A stretch of DNA of 64,000 nt from Arachis hypogaea (taxonomy: Eukaryota; Streptophyta; Magnoliopsida; Fabales; Fabaceae): positions 13,174,346-13,238,345 of the forward strand of contig NC_092052.1 in NCBI RefSeq assembly GCF_003086295.3, read 5' to 3'. The number at the start of each line of letters is the position of its first letter. The stretch's first letter is position 1. Below, piece by piece: positions 35,872-47,899 of the stretch. Below the pieces are notes generated by a model. That model ran no database searches and had not been told where the DNA came from. It saw only the letters and a list, made by a program, of their open reading frames with translations. The position numbers and the translations under genes are program-made.

Positions 35872-38200
35872 ATGGTGAGAGACCTAAACATGGATGAAAT
35901 GACTTGGGAGACTAACCAAGAGAAATACAACGAGATGGTGTGTAATGTAACAGGTGTTAATGAATTGGAAGAGCCTGAAGAAGAGTCTAACCCAGAAGTG
36001 AAGAGGTTTTATCATCTGTTAGAAGCTACTGCGAAACCTTTGTACGATGGGTCCATTCATTCGGAGTTGTTTGCGTGTGTTAGAATGATGAGTATTAAGT
36101 CCGAGACAAATTATACCCAAGAGTCTTTTGATATGTAGGCCACATTTTGCAACGAACTAGTACCTATAGGGTCATCTGGCGTCCCCTAAAACCACTACGA
36201 AGCAAAGAAGTTAGTTTCAAAATTGGGTCTAAATGCAGTGAAAATTGATTGTTGTTTGAATGGTTGTATATTGTATTACAAGACGGATGCATACCTTAAC
36301 GAATGCAAATTTCGTAGATCACCAAAGTTTCAAGTCGAGAGAGAACAAATTGGTAAATGTTGGTTAAAGAGAATTCCTGTGAAATGGATGCACTACTTGC
36401 CCTTAATCCCGAGGTTAAAATGATTGTATGTCTCGATGAGTTCGGCCCCTCACATGACCTGGTATAGTAGCAGCAAGAGAAATGATGGGATCATGATACA
36501 TCCATCACAAGAATTAGCTTGGAAGCACTTTGACCGAATCTATCCTATATTTGCGAGCGAGCCTATGAACGTTAGACGAGCTTTGTGCTGTGACGGGAAT
36601 TACACCAAATTTCAGTTTCGGTAACGCATACTCTTGTTAGCCCAAAGTCGTGATACCTTATAACCTGAATCCCGAAATGTGCATAAAAGACCCGTACATG
36701 TTCCTAACTTGCATCATACCTAGTTCCAGCAATCCAAAAGCCAAAATAGATGTCTTCTTGCAGCCCTTGGTGGATGAGTTACAAGAGTTATGGATCCATG
36801 GTGTACAAACGTATGATATTTTGACGAAGATAAACTTTCAACTGTGGGCTACATTAATGTAGACCATTAATGACTTTCCTGCATATGGCATGTTGTAGGT
36901 TGGTCCACGCATGGTAGAATGGCGTGTCCCATTTGTATGGAGGATACAAAGGCATTTTGGTTGACGAATGGCAGTACGAATTCGTGATTTGATTGTCATC
37001 GAAGACTCCTCGACATGGATCATCCTTTTTGGCGCAATAAGGACTCCTTCAAAAAGAATATGGTTGAACACAAAGAGGCACCCAGGAGGTTGGGTGGTAG
37101 GTAAGTTTGGCAGCATGTCAGGAAAATCCTAAAGATTGTCGATAATGGGGCAGGTGTGAGACATCTGGGATATGGCAGGGAGCATAATTGGACTAATCAA
37201 AGTATATTTTGGGAGTTGCCTTATTAGAAAGACAACTTGATTTGACATTGTCTTGATGTGATGCATATTAAAAAAAACATGTTTGATAACATCATGCACA
37301 TAATAATGGATGATGAGCGAGCAAAGGACAACAATAAGGCTAGGTTAAACTTGATGGACATTTGCAGGCGGTCAAATTTGAACTTAAAGAGACTTGATAA
37401 TGGATGATGTGCTAAACCAAAAGCGGTGTTCTCTCTAACGAAGGAGAAGAGACAAAATATTTGTAAGTGGATTAAGGTTTCCTGATGGTTACGCCTCTAA
37501 CTTGGGTAGGTGTGCAAATGTGTCACAAGGTAGGCTTGCTGTGTTGAAGAGTCATGATTGTCATGTATTCATGGAGTCTTTGCTTCCGGTCGCATTCAGA
37601 GAACTTCCAACCAACATTTGAAAACTTCTGACAGAAATAAGCAAGTTCTTTAATGAGTTAAGTGCTAGGAAACTGAGCATGAATGACCTCACAATGATGG
37701 ACAAAAACATTTTCATCATATTTTATAAGCTAGAGAGGATATTCCTTCCATCCTTTTTTGAAGTCATGGAACATTTAGCAGTCCACCTACTGTACGAAGC
37801 AATGCTATATGGGCCGGTCCAATTTCGATGAATGTACCAATTTAAGAGGATGATTGGTTCATTCAAGCGCACTGTAAATAATAGAGCTCAGATTGAGGGC
37901 AGCATCTGTGAAGCATTTTTGGCTAAGGAAACTTTCGTATTTTGCTCCTTCTATTTTCAGTCTCATGTTGAGTCATGTAGAATAAGGACAACGAACGATG
38001 AGAAGAGAGAATCCTCGTCAAGCAGAACAACATACCCAATCTTTTTTGTTAGAAGGAGCTACAATGGGTGCGGCCAGTGACTACTGGTTATAGCAGAAGG
38101 AGATCGACGTCGCACATCTGCATGTGTTACTTAACTATGACCAAGTTTCACCCTACCTCATATGAGTTTTATAAGTCTTTGAAAAAATTTCAATCAGTAA
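35872..38200 (+). pseudogene. TNP2-type CACTA transposase (Transposase_21), heavily mutated
   Basis: Conserved blocks follow in the usual order but are split by many stops and shifts. These are KWMHYLPLIPRLK (about 36385), SSAPHMTWYSS (about 36435), KDPYMFLTCIIPSSSNPKAK with DVFLQPLVDELQELWIHG (about 36690-36800), then WSTHGRMACPICMEDTKAFW and HWTNQ/DVMH-like blocks to about 37270. It is certainly non-functional. The TNP2 assignment rests on remembered family motifs. Confidence 0.85.
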
Positions 38201-38413
38201 CATACTAGCTTCGTAATCTAATTAAAACTTCGTTGATATATTCTATCATACAAGTTATTCCGAGAGGCAGATTCGAAGATATCATTGACCAATTTTTCAC
38301 ATTGGTTCCGAGAATACAGCGTACAGCTAACTAACACAACAGATTCGGAATTAGTTATACTTAGTTAGGGCTCATTGAATAAGGCAGTTAGCTACCCGAT
38401 CTACAATGTTAAC

Positions 38414-39958
38414 TGATGAGCGGATATTCTATACGCTTTTTGGCATCATTTTCATATTGTTTTAGTTATGTTTTGTTTAAGTTTTATTATGTTTTCATAA
38501 TTTTTAGTGAAAAAATCACATTTTTGGATTCTAATTTGAGTTTTTGTGTTTTATGATAATTTTAGGTAAATTCTGACTGAAATTGAGGAGTTTTAAAAAA
38601 AGTCTGATTCAGAGACAGAGAAAGGACTGCAGATGTTGTCAGATTCTGACCTCTATACACTCGAAGGAGCATTTCTGGAGCTAAAGAAGTCCAAATGGCG
38701 AGCTCTCAATGGAATTGGAAAGCTAACATCCAGGGCTTTTCAGCAATATATAATGGTCCATACTTATCTCTGGAGTCAAAGGTCCAAAACTGGCGTTCAA
38801 CGCCAGCTACCAACCCCATTCCTGGCGTTGGACGCCCAAAAGGGAGCAGTTGGCGTCCAACAGGGAAGCAAAGTGGGCGTCCAACGCCCAAAAGGGAGTA
38901 CCAACTCGTGGAGTCACCCCAAACTCAGCCAAAACACTTACCAAGTGGGCCCAGGAAGCGGATTTTCGCACTATCAACCTAGTCTATCTTATTTTCTGTA
39001 ATCCTTTGTCATGAGATTAGTATTTAAGGAGGAGATCACCCATGTTTAGGATCCTCTTCCTCCTCCATTCGAACATTACACTATTTTCTGTAAAAAGCAT
39101 GAGCAACTAAACCTCCTAAGTTAGGGTTAGGAGCTCTGCTGATTCTCATGGATTAATAATATTACGGTTCTATTTCAATATGCATTTAATTCCATTCTCT
39201 TGTGCATTTTCGTTCTTTATATCATGAATTGAGGATGACCCATGATGATCATCCTTGTTCTACATGGGTTCCGTGTGAATCCTGCCCAGATAGCATTGAA
39301 TCACAAGCTAGAGAATGCACTGCGGATTTCAAGAGCGTGCTTGGGCGACTTTAGATATGTGACATATAATCCCGTTGACCGTGGGTTACTGAGGTTTCTG
39401 TGGCGTCAAGGCTAGAGCATGAGAAGTAGCATTTCCTGATCCGGAAGATCCGACCTTGTCTGTGGCATTTTGAGTAGGATCGCGAAGGGGAGTGGATTGC
39501 TTAGGTCTTCACCTTCTACTATGGTGGGAAGCCATAAGTTAATTTGATGAGGATGCTACATGAGTTGGTCGGATATGGTGGACTGCTATGGTTTAGAAGA
39601 GACTAACTTGATGAGGATGCTACATGAGTTAGTCAGTTACGGCTGCCATTGAATGAGTCGTTTGTTGTTGAAGTAGACAGTAAGAAAGGTTAATTCGGAA
39701 AGAATACGCATCTCCGAAGCCTTAACTAATTATCCATCATTGCTTTTACAGTAATCTTGTATCTCGTTCTTATTATTTCATTTATGCTTTTAAACAAACA
39801 ACCATCTTTTCTAATCGCCTGACTAAGATTTACAAGATAGTCATTGCTTGCTCAATCCGACAATCTCCATGGGATCGACCCTCACTCACCTGAGGTATTA
39901 CTTGGATAACCCGGTGCACTTGCCGGTTAAGTTGTGCGGAGTTCAATTTTGCGCACCA
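38414..39958 (+). repeat. 5' LTR of the Athila/FIDEL-like element
   Basis: Starts TGATGAGCGGATATTC and ends GCGCACCA. Contains several palindromes of the form GGCGTTNNACGCC (38792-38892) and a 22-bp phrase with TGATGAGGATGCTACATGAG twice (39543 and 39609). Confidence 0.85.
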
Positions 39959-39964
39959 AATTTT

Positions 39965-39982
39965 TGGCGCCGTTGCTGGGGA
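39965..39982 (+). other. Primer binding site of the Athila/FIDEL-like element
   Basis: TGGCGCCGTTGCTGGGGA lies just after the LTR; its form is typical for Athila. Confidence 0.85.
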
Positions 39983-41239
39983 TTGTTCTGAGATTGACAA
40001 ACTACCGGACTATCTTGTTGCTTAGATTAGGTACTTTTTAAGGTTTATTTGCTCTTTTGTTTGTGTCTTTTGTTTTCGTTCTTCAAAAATTTTTCAAAAC
40101 TCTTTCTTTTCTTTAGTAATCTTTTTCTTTGTTTGAGTCTTGTGTCAGTTTTTAAGTTTGGTGTCCATTTTTGTGTTCTTTCTTGTGTTCGAATTGTTCT
40201 TGGTGATTTTCTTTGTTTGATTCTAAAATTTTAAGTTTGGTGTCTCTTAGTTGTTTTTTCTTTAATTTTCGAAAATTAGTGTCTTTTGATTTTAAAATTT
40301 TAAGTTTGGTGTCTCTTAGTTGTTTTTCTTTTTCCTTAAATTTCGAAAATCCAAAAAAAAAAATTCTTTTACCTTTAATCAAAATTTCGAAAATCTTAAC
40401 TATCTTTTCTTATCTTGATTTAAAAACTTTAAGTTTAGTGTTTTCTTGTTAGTAAAGTTTAAATTTTGAATTTCAATTCTTATCTTTTCATATCTTTTTT
40501 AAATTTTTTCTTTTATCTTTATTTAAATTTCAAAAATCTTATCTTATGTTACATTGAATTCAAATTTTAAAAATTCAATTTCAAAATTTAAAATTTAATT
40601 TTTAAAATCAAATCTTTTTCAAAAATCAAATTTCAAATCTTATCCTTTTCAAATCTTTTTCAAATCCTTATCATATCTTCTTACTTTAAGTCCTTCTTAT
40701 CTTATCTTCTTTTTAAATTTAAAACTTTTAAATTCCAAATCTCTACTTTCTTTTAAAATTAAAAATTCAAAATCAAATCTTTTATTTTCAATTCTTGTTT
40801 ATTAGTTAGTTACTTGTTTTATTTTATTCTCTTTCTATTTCCTTTCTCTTTCTTCTTTTTCAAAATTTCCTAACTACTTTTTCTTTCTTCTTTTTCGAAA
40901 ACTTCATCTTTCTTTTCCTTTCTATTTTCGAAAATATCTCCCCCTCCATCTCTATTAATTTTTGAAAACTCCTTTAACCTAAAAGATATCTTTCTTTTCT
41001 TTTCTTCTCTTCTGACTCTCTCAAAGGACCTCTATACTCTGACATAGAGAATCTTTATCTTCTTTTCTTCTTGCATTCTTCCTTCTTGTTTATGAGTAGG
41101 AACAAAGATAAAGAACCTCTCTTTGATCCTAACCCTGAACCTGAGAGAACTCTAAGGAGGCATTTACAATGCAACAAGTAAGAGCACAGCACTCCGAAAC
41201 CTCACAGAGCTTTTTAAACAAGAATCTGAAATTACAAAC
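39983..41239 (+). other. T/C-rich untranslated leader of the Athila-like element
   Basis: A strongly T-rich strand with repeats such as TTTAAGTTTGGTGTC (40152, 40231, 40301). No coding potential on the sense strand. Confidence 0.6.
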
Positions 41240-41776
41240 ATGGCAGCCAATCCTAATGGTGGAGGAGACACAAGGAAGGTTCTAGGTGACTATACTGCAC
41301 CCACTTCTAACTTCTATGGAAGAAGCATCTCTATACCTGCCATTGGTGCAAATAACTTTGAGCTGAAGCCTCAACTGCTCACTTTAGTTCAACAAAACTG
41401 CCAATTTCATGGACTTTCGCAGGAAGATCCCAATATATTCATCTCTGATTTCTGGCAGATCTTTAATACTGTTAAGACTAATGGAGTGGATCTTGAGATC
41501 TACAAGCTTATGCTTTTTTCCTTTGCTATAAGGGACAGGGCTAGGTTATGGCTGGATTCTCAGTCTAAGAAAAGCCTAGACTCTTGGGAAAAGGTGGTCA
41601 ATGCATTCTTGACCAAATTCTTTCCACGTCAGAAGCTGAGCAAACTCAGGGTGAAAGTTCAGTCTTTCAGACAGAAAGAGGGTGAATCCCTCTATGAAGC
41701 CTGGGAGAGGTACAAGTAATTAATCAGAAGGTGCTCTCCTAACATGATTTCAGACTGGACCATGTTAGATATCTTT
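41240..41776 (+). pseudogene. Athila-type gag, N-terminal part, truncated
   Basis: Starts MAANPNGGGDTRKVLGDY, then the gag domain with FELKPQLLTLVQ, FSFAIRDRARLWLDS, FLTKFFPRQKLSKLR and GESLYEAWERYK. TAA at 41717-41719 is a nonsense change, since the same frame goes on with RRCSPNMISDWTMLDIF to about 41776, where the element breaks off. Confidence 0.85.
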
Positions 41777-42143
41777 AAAATAAGTCAAGACACACAAACC
41801 ATTAACAAACGGATCAATAAAAGTATGAAATTAAGTTAGTAAGACTTCAAACATAATGCCAAATCTAAGCAATAAAGCAAGCAGCTAAGTGAATGTACCA
41901 AGACGGCAAGACTCCAGGAGGTAGTAGCCAACAACAGTGCGACACTACTCAGCAGGCAGTAGGGACAAATAGACTCAAGAGGGTGGAGAATGAAGAGGTG
42001 CGAGACGTTGGCAGCAGTAGTGCTAGCAAGAGTGGCGGTAGTAACTCTAGAGCAGAGAAAGAAAATTGAGAAAATGGAAGAAGGATGGGTCAAAATTAAT
42101 ATTGTAATAGGGACAACTAGCCTTTATTATTTAGAACTACTAA
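41777..42143. other. Intergenic, nothing recognised
   Basis: No gene supported. A purine-rich, GC-richer patch (41900-42070) is unexplained. Confidence 0.4.
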
Positions 42144-42322
42144 GGGTGTGTTTAGTTTGTATTTTAATTTTCAGTATTTTTTATTCTTTGGATTTTGTAA
42201 AGGAAAAAGTGAAAATAATAAAAACAATAAAATTCTGTTTTCTGTTTTCACCTTCTGCTTTTACTTTTTCCTTCACACAAAATTTAGAAAACAAAAAATA
42301 GAAACGCACACCATACGTACCC
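42144..42322. repeat. Tourist-like MITE, 179 bp
   Basis: Starts GGGTGTGTTTAG and ends ACGTACCC, with TAA on both sides (42141-42143, 42323-42325). Inverted ends are imperfect. The interior has the mirrored AAAGTGAAAA/TTTTCAC words usual in these MITEs. Confidence 0.7.
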
Positions 42323-42750
42323 TAAGTAACTTTGCGAGCACTTGCCCCACTACTTAAAGAGAAAATTTGTCTCTCCAAACAACTCTCTCTTCTATATCCA
42401 ATGTTATATTTATTTTACATAGATTTTATGTTTTATAAATCCATAAATAAATGTGTCAATTTACTATCATGTTGGATAAACAATTTAATTTAAATTTTTT
42501 AAAAAATAAATTTAAAAGATAAAATTTATATTAAAAAAATCTATAAATAAATTATTTTGTATTTAATTTTTTAAACATAAAAATATTTATTTTAAAAAAA
42601 ATAGTAAACAAATTTTTATTATAAAAAAATTATTTTTAAATTTTTTATAAATACTTTAAATAAAATTTTAAAAAATTATAAATTAATTTTAAAAATTATA
42701 CCAAATATTAATATTATGACTTTTTATCAACTAAAAGTAAAAAAAAATTG
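42323..42750. other. AT-rich intergenic
   Basis: Very AT-rich, no supported feature. Confidence 0.5.
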
Positions 42751-43277
42751 GAGTGAATGGTCAAATTAATCTCTGAAATATCACCCGTTCTCCAAATTAA
42801 TTTCTATAAGATTTTTTTAATCAAATTTTTCTTTTAAAGAAATTAAATTAGTCTTGTTAGTCCTTCCGTCACTTTGTTTGTTGATGATGTCAAAATTTGC
42901 TAATGTGATACGTTAAGTGGCACCCCAACATACACCTAGAAGTCTTAATTGACTATTAACATGATTAATTTATGAAATTAGATAAAATTAATCCTAAATT
43001 GAGAGATTCCAATGCTTCAAGTTTTTTCCACCATTAGGTTTTGATTTGATATAATTTCATAAACTTATTATGTTAATAGTCAATAAAGATTTCTAGGTGT
43101 GTGTTGGAACGTCACTTAATGTGTCACATTAGTAAATTTTGACACCATCAACAAACAAAATGAAAAGACTAACATAATTAATTTAAAATTTTTTAAGAAC
43201 GAATTTGATTAAAAAAATTTTTGAAGACCAATTTAAAAAACAAATGATCTTTTAAAGGCTAATTTCATCGTTTACTC
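42751..43277. repeat. Foldback MITE, 527 bp, upstream of the activase gene
   Basis: Arms of about 215 bp are imperfect reverse complements: TTTGTTTGTTGATGATGTCA on the left is answered by a reversed copy at about 43142-43165. Outer ends are GAGTGAA and TTTACTC. It ends about 620 bp before the Rubisco activase ATG. Confidence 0.8.
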
Positions 43278-43703
43278 AAAAAAAAAAAAAAATCGCTTCT
43301 AAATCTTTGCAAACGGAGCCTTAATATACTATACTAGCTAGATAATAATCAACAATTCATTTACGGTCTTCATTCAATTACATGCCCATTTCTTACAAGA
43401 TAGTTTAATGAAATTGAAAATTGAATCATTTGGCTTATACGAGTCACAAATTAAATTTGGCACCTCACATTTTTTGTTTAAGTTGACCAAGTTGAAATAA
43501 GTATTTGTAGCGACTTTATCATCTTGTGGAAGAAATTAGACACAAGCCATAGGATTGAGCATGAAGAGATGGATTATTGCTCCTATTTTGTGTGGTAGTA
43601 AACTCTCCTCATTATTGGTGGATCAGGAAATGGCTCATATTCCAGCCAAAGAATATCTGTCTCATAAGGGTAACATATTATATCTTGGAGGCAACATATG
43701 TCT

Positions 43704-43713
43704 GCCACGTGGC
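43704..43713 (+). promoter_or_regulatory. G-box in the Rubisco activase promoter
   Basis: GCCACGTGGC, a perfect palindromic G-box, lies 181 bp before the ATG. G-boxes bind bZIP/bHLH (PIF, HY5-type) factors and are common in light-regulated photosynthesis genes. A CCAATC word follows at about 43758. Confidence 0.7.
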
Positions 43714-43810
43714 TTAAAAACTAATCTTCACTGTGTGGATGTTAAGGATTCTACAACCAATCTTGAAAAATATTCTTTTATATTCTTTTCTCTAAACTCA
43801 ACTTAGCCAC

Positions 43811-43819
43811 TATAATAAG
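43811..43819 (+). promoter_or_regulatory. Probable TATA box of the activase gene
   Basis: TATAATAAG lies about 80 bp before the ATG. TTTATAG at 43822-43828 is an alternative. Confidence 0.5.
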
Positions 43820-43893
43820 TCTTTATAGTGTTCATTATTTTCTCTGTAGCAAGTGCAATTACTCTTTGCTGCTACAAGAACTATAACACAGCC

Positions 43894-46225
43894 ATGGCTG
43901 CTTCAGTTTCAACCATAGGAGCTGTCAAAGGAACTCCAGTATGATATTTTTATCTTACTTTGTTACTTTCAATTAATTCTATTCACTCAATTTATCACTT
44001 CTAGTTTTAAACTATGTATAAGATTAAGATAGTAATTGGGTTGGATGCAGTGTGAATTAGTAATCAGTTATATTATAGATACCAAATTAGAAAAATAATG
44101 ATCAAGCGGACTATGGATACATACATATCATTAATTTGTGAGTTATCAATATATCTAGATGCCATTCATGATTTCTTGTATAGTTAAAAAAACTTGATTA
44201 GAGTTTTGAATATAGTAGTAACTCTTAATGTAATTTCACATTGCAGGTGAGTTTGAATGGTTCTGGAGCTGTGGCTTCATCAGTTCCCAGTTCATCAGCT
44301 TTCTTTGGAAGCAGCTTGAAGAAGGTTACATCAAGAATCCCCAGCAACAGCAAGGTTTCCTCTGGAAGCTTCAAGATTGTGGCGGCTGTCGATGAGGACA
44401 AGGACAAGCAGACAGATCAGGACAGATGGAGAGGGTTGGCCTATGATATTTCAGATGACCAGCAAGACATCACAAGAGGGAAGGGTATGGTTGATCCTCT
44501 CTTCCAAGCTCCAATGGATACTGGCACTCACTATGCAGTCATGAGCTCCTATGAATACCTCAGTACCGGGCTCAAAACGTGAGTCAAAGATCAATAAATT
44601 TTATGGCACATTCAGATAATGAATAATGTTATCTGAACATAATCAATGACACGATGTGCTAACATGTTAGAGGTTATGTACAAATAACATTACTCTTTTT
44701 TCTTCGAACCTAAAGAATGACGATGGAGTGGAGTTTGATTTTAGGTACATGGACAACACGAAGGACGGATTTTACATTGCTCCTGCTTTTATGGACAAGC
44801 TTGTTGTCCATATCAGCAAGAACTTCATGACTCTGCCCAATATCAAGGCATGTTAACTTTTATTAACTTATTGTTGGTTAAAATATGTTAGTTCTTTTAG
44901 TTGATATATATACTTCTTCATGATTTAAACAGGTTCCTCTCATTCTTGGTATCTGGGGAGGCAAAGGTCAGGGAAAATCTTTCCAATGTGAGCTTGTGTT
45001 TGCCAAGATGGGAATCAAGTGAGTTAGTTATTACTACATCATCAGCATCACAGTCACAAATATAAAATATATATTAAAATATAAAATATATAATAAAAAT
45101 AAGTTAAACAATATATGTATTTATAGATAATTGGTGTAATATACTAGTGTAATATACTACTTACATGTTGAGTATATGGTGCATATGTTGTGAATGACAT
45201 GACAGCCCGATCATGATGAGTGCCGGAGAACTTGAAAGCGGAAACGCCGGAGAGCCAGCAAAGCTGATAAGGCAACGGTACCGCGAAGCAGCGGACATAA
45301 TCAAGAAAGGAAAGATGTGCTGCCTCTTCATCAACGATCTAGACGCAGGAGCAGGTCGTATGGGTGGAACTACGCAGTACACGGTGAACAACCAGATGGT
45401 GAACGCCACCCTGATGAACATCGCCGATAACCCCACGAATGTTCAGCTCCCAGGGATGTACAACAAAGAAGAGAATCCTCGAGTTCCCATCGTGGTCACC
45501 GGTAACGATTTCTCCACCCTCTATGCTCCCTTGATTCGTGACGGCCGTATGGAGAAGTTCTACTGGGCGCCAACGAGAGAGGACAGGATTGGTGTCTGCA
45601 CCGGAATCTTCCGTACCGACAATGTTCCTCCTGAGGACATTGTTAAACTTGTGGACACTTTCCCCGGCCAATCTATTGGTAACTTGATCTTCTTCCCTAA
45701 ACTTAATGTTGAAATTTCGAGGCAATAGTGGTGAGTTAATGTTGGGAATGCAGATTTCTTTGGAGCACTGAGGGCTAGAGTGTACGATGACGAAGTGAGG
45801 AAGTGGGTATCTGGTGTTGGAGTTGATGGAGTTGGGAAGAAGCTAGTGAACTCAAAGGAAGGACCACCAACGTTCGAGCAACCAAAGATGACATTGGCAA
45901 AGTTGTTGGAGTACGGCAACATGCTTGTCCAAGAGCAAGAGAATGTCAAGAGAGTCCAATTGGCTGACAAGTATTTGAACGAGGCTGCTCTTGGCGATGC
46001 CAACCAAGATGCTATTAAGAGTGGCTCTTTCTACGGTTAGTACCCAAAATCTTCTCTTAATAATGTGCTTGTCACATAAAATAATTTAATAAAAAAAAAA
46101 TGTATGCAGGGAAAGCAGCGCAACAAATTGGTGTTCCTGTCCCCGAAGGATGCACTGATCCAAATGCTTCAAACTTCGACCCAACCGCTAGAAGTGATGA
46201 TGGAACCTGCCTATACACATTCTAA
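43894..46225 (+). CDS. RCA: Rubisco activase, chloroplast, long (alpha, redox-type) isoform, 7 coding exons, 478 aa
   Basis: Exons: 43894-43938, 44247-44578, 44745-44847, 44933-45018, 45206-45678, 45754-46035, 46110-46225 (1,437 nt, one open frame). The AAA+ ATPase remodels inhibited Rubisco in the stroma to release sugar phosphates. A Ser-rich transit peptide covers about residues 1-60. Walker A is GGKGQGKS (169-176), Walker [10 protein letters not shown] (227-235). The C-terminal extension has Cys455 and Cys474, the spacing of the thioredoxin-f-regulated pair of the alpha form. Intron 3 has a GC donor (AAG|GCATGT). Retention of intron 6 would end the protein at once (GSFYG, TAG), giving a 441-residue short form. 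Length and motifs match the family and I see no damage. Confidence 0.97.
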
Positions 46226-47108
46226 GTTTACGAATCGGAGAGAAATGCAAAGATTTGGATAATCAAATAACTTTGTTGTTATATTGTTAATCTACTGCAT
46301 GGATCATTATCCTCTAATAATAATAATAGTTTTGGGTTATTATTGTGCATCATGCATATCAAATCAAATTCCTCCGATCCCTCTCTCTATCTCTATCTAT
46401 ATAAAATTTCCGAGCTAAAATTCATATACAGGAATTAAGAACAAGTATTTCTTTATCTACTAATGGCCTTCTTGGAGTCACGAATTGCAAGCTGCGAAGT
46501 GCAAATTCCCTTGGTTTAATTTTTTGGAAAATAGACTCAGAAGACATACGGCTCAAAAGTCTTGTTCATACTATACGTAGACAGAGACATGACTACATGA
46601 GGACCAAGTACAAAATAGAAAAATACACAAAATAAGTATTCCTAGCAGCAACATGTCAGATCTCCTCTTCCTTTGTTTTTCTTTTTTTGTTCAAGAACAA
46701 ATCTCTTCTCTGACTGATGTGAGAGAGGCTGAAGCTAATGCTTGTTTTTTGAGCTTGGGTTTGGCCCTACAGAGTAGTTTTCTGGACATTTAGATCGAGG
46801 CAGACAATATTAAAGACACATATGGTATCAATAATTATCTTGAACTGAAATGTAGTCCAACTAGATAATATAGATCTTTCAAGACCAAAAAAAAAAAGAT
46901 AATATGGGTCTTTTATAAATTAGTACTACTACATGTCCAAAAAATAAATAAATAAATAAATTAGTAGTACTAATATTTACCTTTAAAAAAATATATATAC
47001 ATTAATATCTGGGTAAAAAACCATTATAAGTCAATGCCATCTAGAATTGACGTATATAAGCCAAACTGAAAATCGTTTCAGTAATACGCCAGATGCTATA
47101 TTTATATA
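46226..47108. other. Activase 3' flank and intergenic
   Basis: The 3' UTR starts at 46226. AATAATAATAATA at about 46315-46328 is a possible polyadenylation region. Further on, only AT-rich DNA. Confidence 0.5.
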
Positions 47109-47250
47109 ATTCGAACCAGTATGGTTCGAACTGCATATGATAGTAATTCGAACCTGGGCAGTTCGAATTACCAGTTGATTGTTCTTCATAAATCGAACCA
47201 GGTTGGTTCGAACTAAGAATGCACCTAATTCGAACAAGGTTAGTTCGAAC
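47109..47250. repeat. Four palindromic TTCGAAC...GTTCGAA units
   Basis: Units of about 23-25 bp at 47109, 47145, 47191 and 47227, each TTCGAAC, about 7 bases, then GTTCGAA, separated by 13-21 bp of unrelated sequence. Each can form a hairpin. Possibly subterminal repeats of a DNA transposon; no element boundary found. Confidence 0.75.
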
Positions 47251-47899
47251 GCATTTTCAAGTAATTCAAATTTGACTATTAAAATATTAATAATTTATTA
47301 AAAAAATTTTATTAAAAAATTTATTAAAAAAATTAATAATTAAAAAATTAAAAAAATATAATTTATTTCATACATTAAAAAAAAGCTAACAAAATATTTA
47401 ATTACGAGACTTCTTTAAAATATTTGTGATCTATCAAAAAATATTTAGGCAAGCGACCACCATAACATATTATAACACAATTACTTCTATAAATATTACT
47501 GCTCTGTGTATACTTGCTTTTGGCTATTTCTGATAACTTATCAATCACAGAGAGCATATATGAGGGAAGTAACATTCTAAAATTGGGGGAAAGTACATCA
47601 AATCCAGATTCAAGATTCATCAAAATGAAGTAATCGTATTTTATTTATTTATATCTATTATGATTTTTTTTATTTTAAAAATTTTTACCAAACAAAATTT
47701 TTATTTTTTGTGCTTATTAAAAATTATTTATTTTTTATTTAATTTACTAAACATAAGTGTTATAATTTTTAAAAATATATTTTTTAAAATTTAAATTTGA
47801 TAAGTTATTTTCGACAATAAAAATTTTAACAAATTGGTAATTAAAAAGTCCTAATAATATTTTACTAGAATTTCTATACAAGCATGAAATAATTATTGT
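47251..47899. other. AT-rich intergenic
   Basis: Holds a 73-codon minus frame (47402-47623) that I do not recognise and do not call as a gene. Confidence 0.45.

Larger units (their letters stand above)
38414..41776 (+). mobile_element. Truncated Athila-type Gypsy element (FIDEL-like): 5' LTR, PBS, part of gag
   Basis: LTR 38414-39958 (TG...CA, 1,545 bp), PBS at 39965, T-rich leader, gag start at 41240. Similarity to gag ends near 41776. Pol and the 3' LTR are missing. Its start adjoins the CACTA sequence. It probably results from insertion into the CACTA element followed by a deletion that removed the rest of both. Confidence 0.82.

Noticed and set aside
43555..43806. 83-codon plus-strand frame upstream of the activase gene
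   Set aside because: It overlaps the promoter with the G-box and has no family resemblance.
47402..47623. 73-codon minus frame of balanced composition
   Set aside because: No recognised motif, no neighbours or promoter; too short to support.
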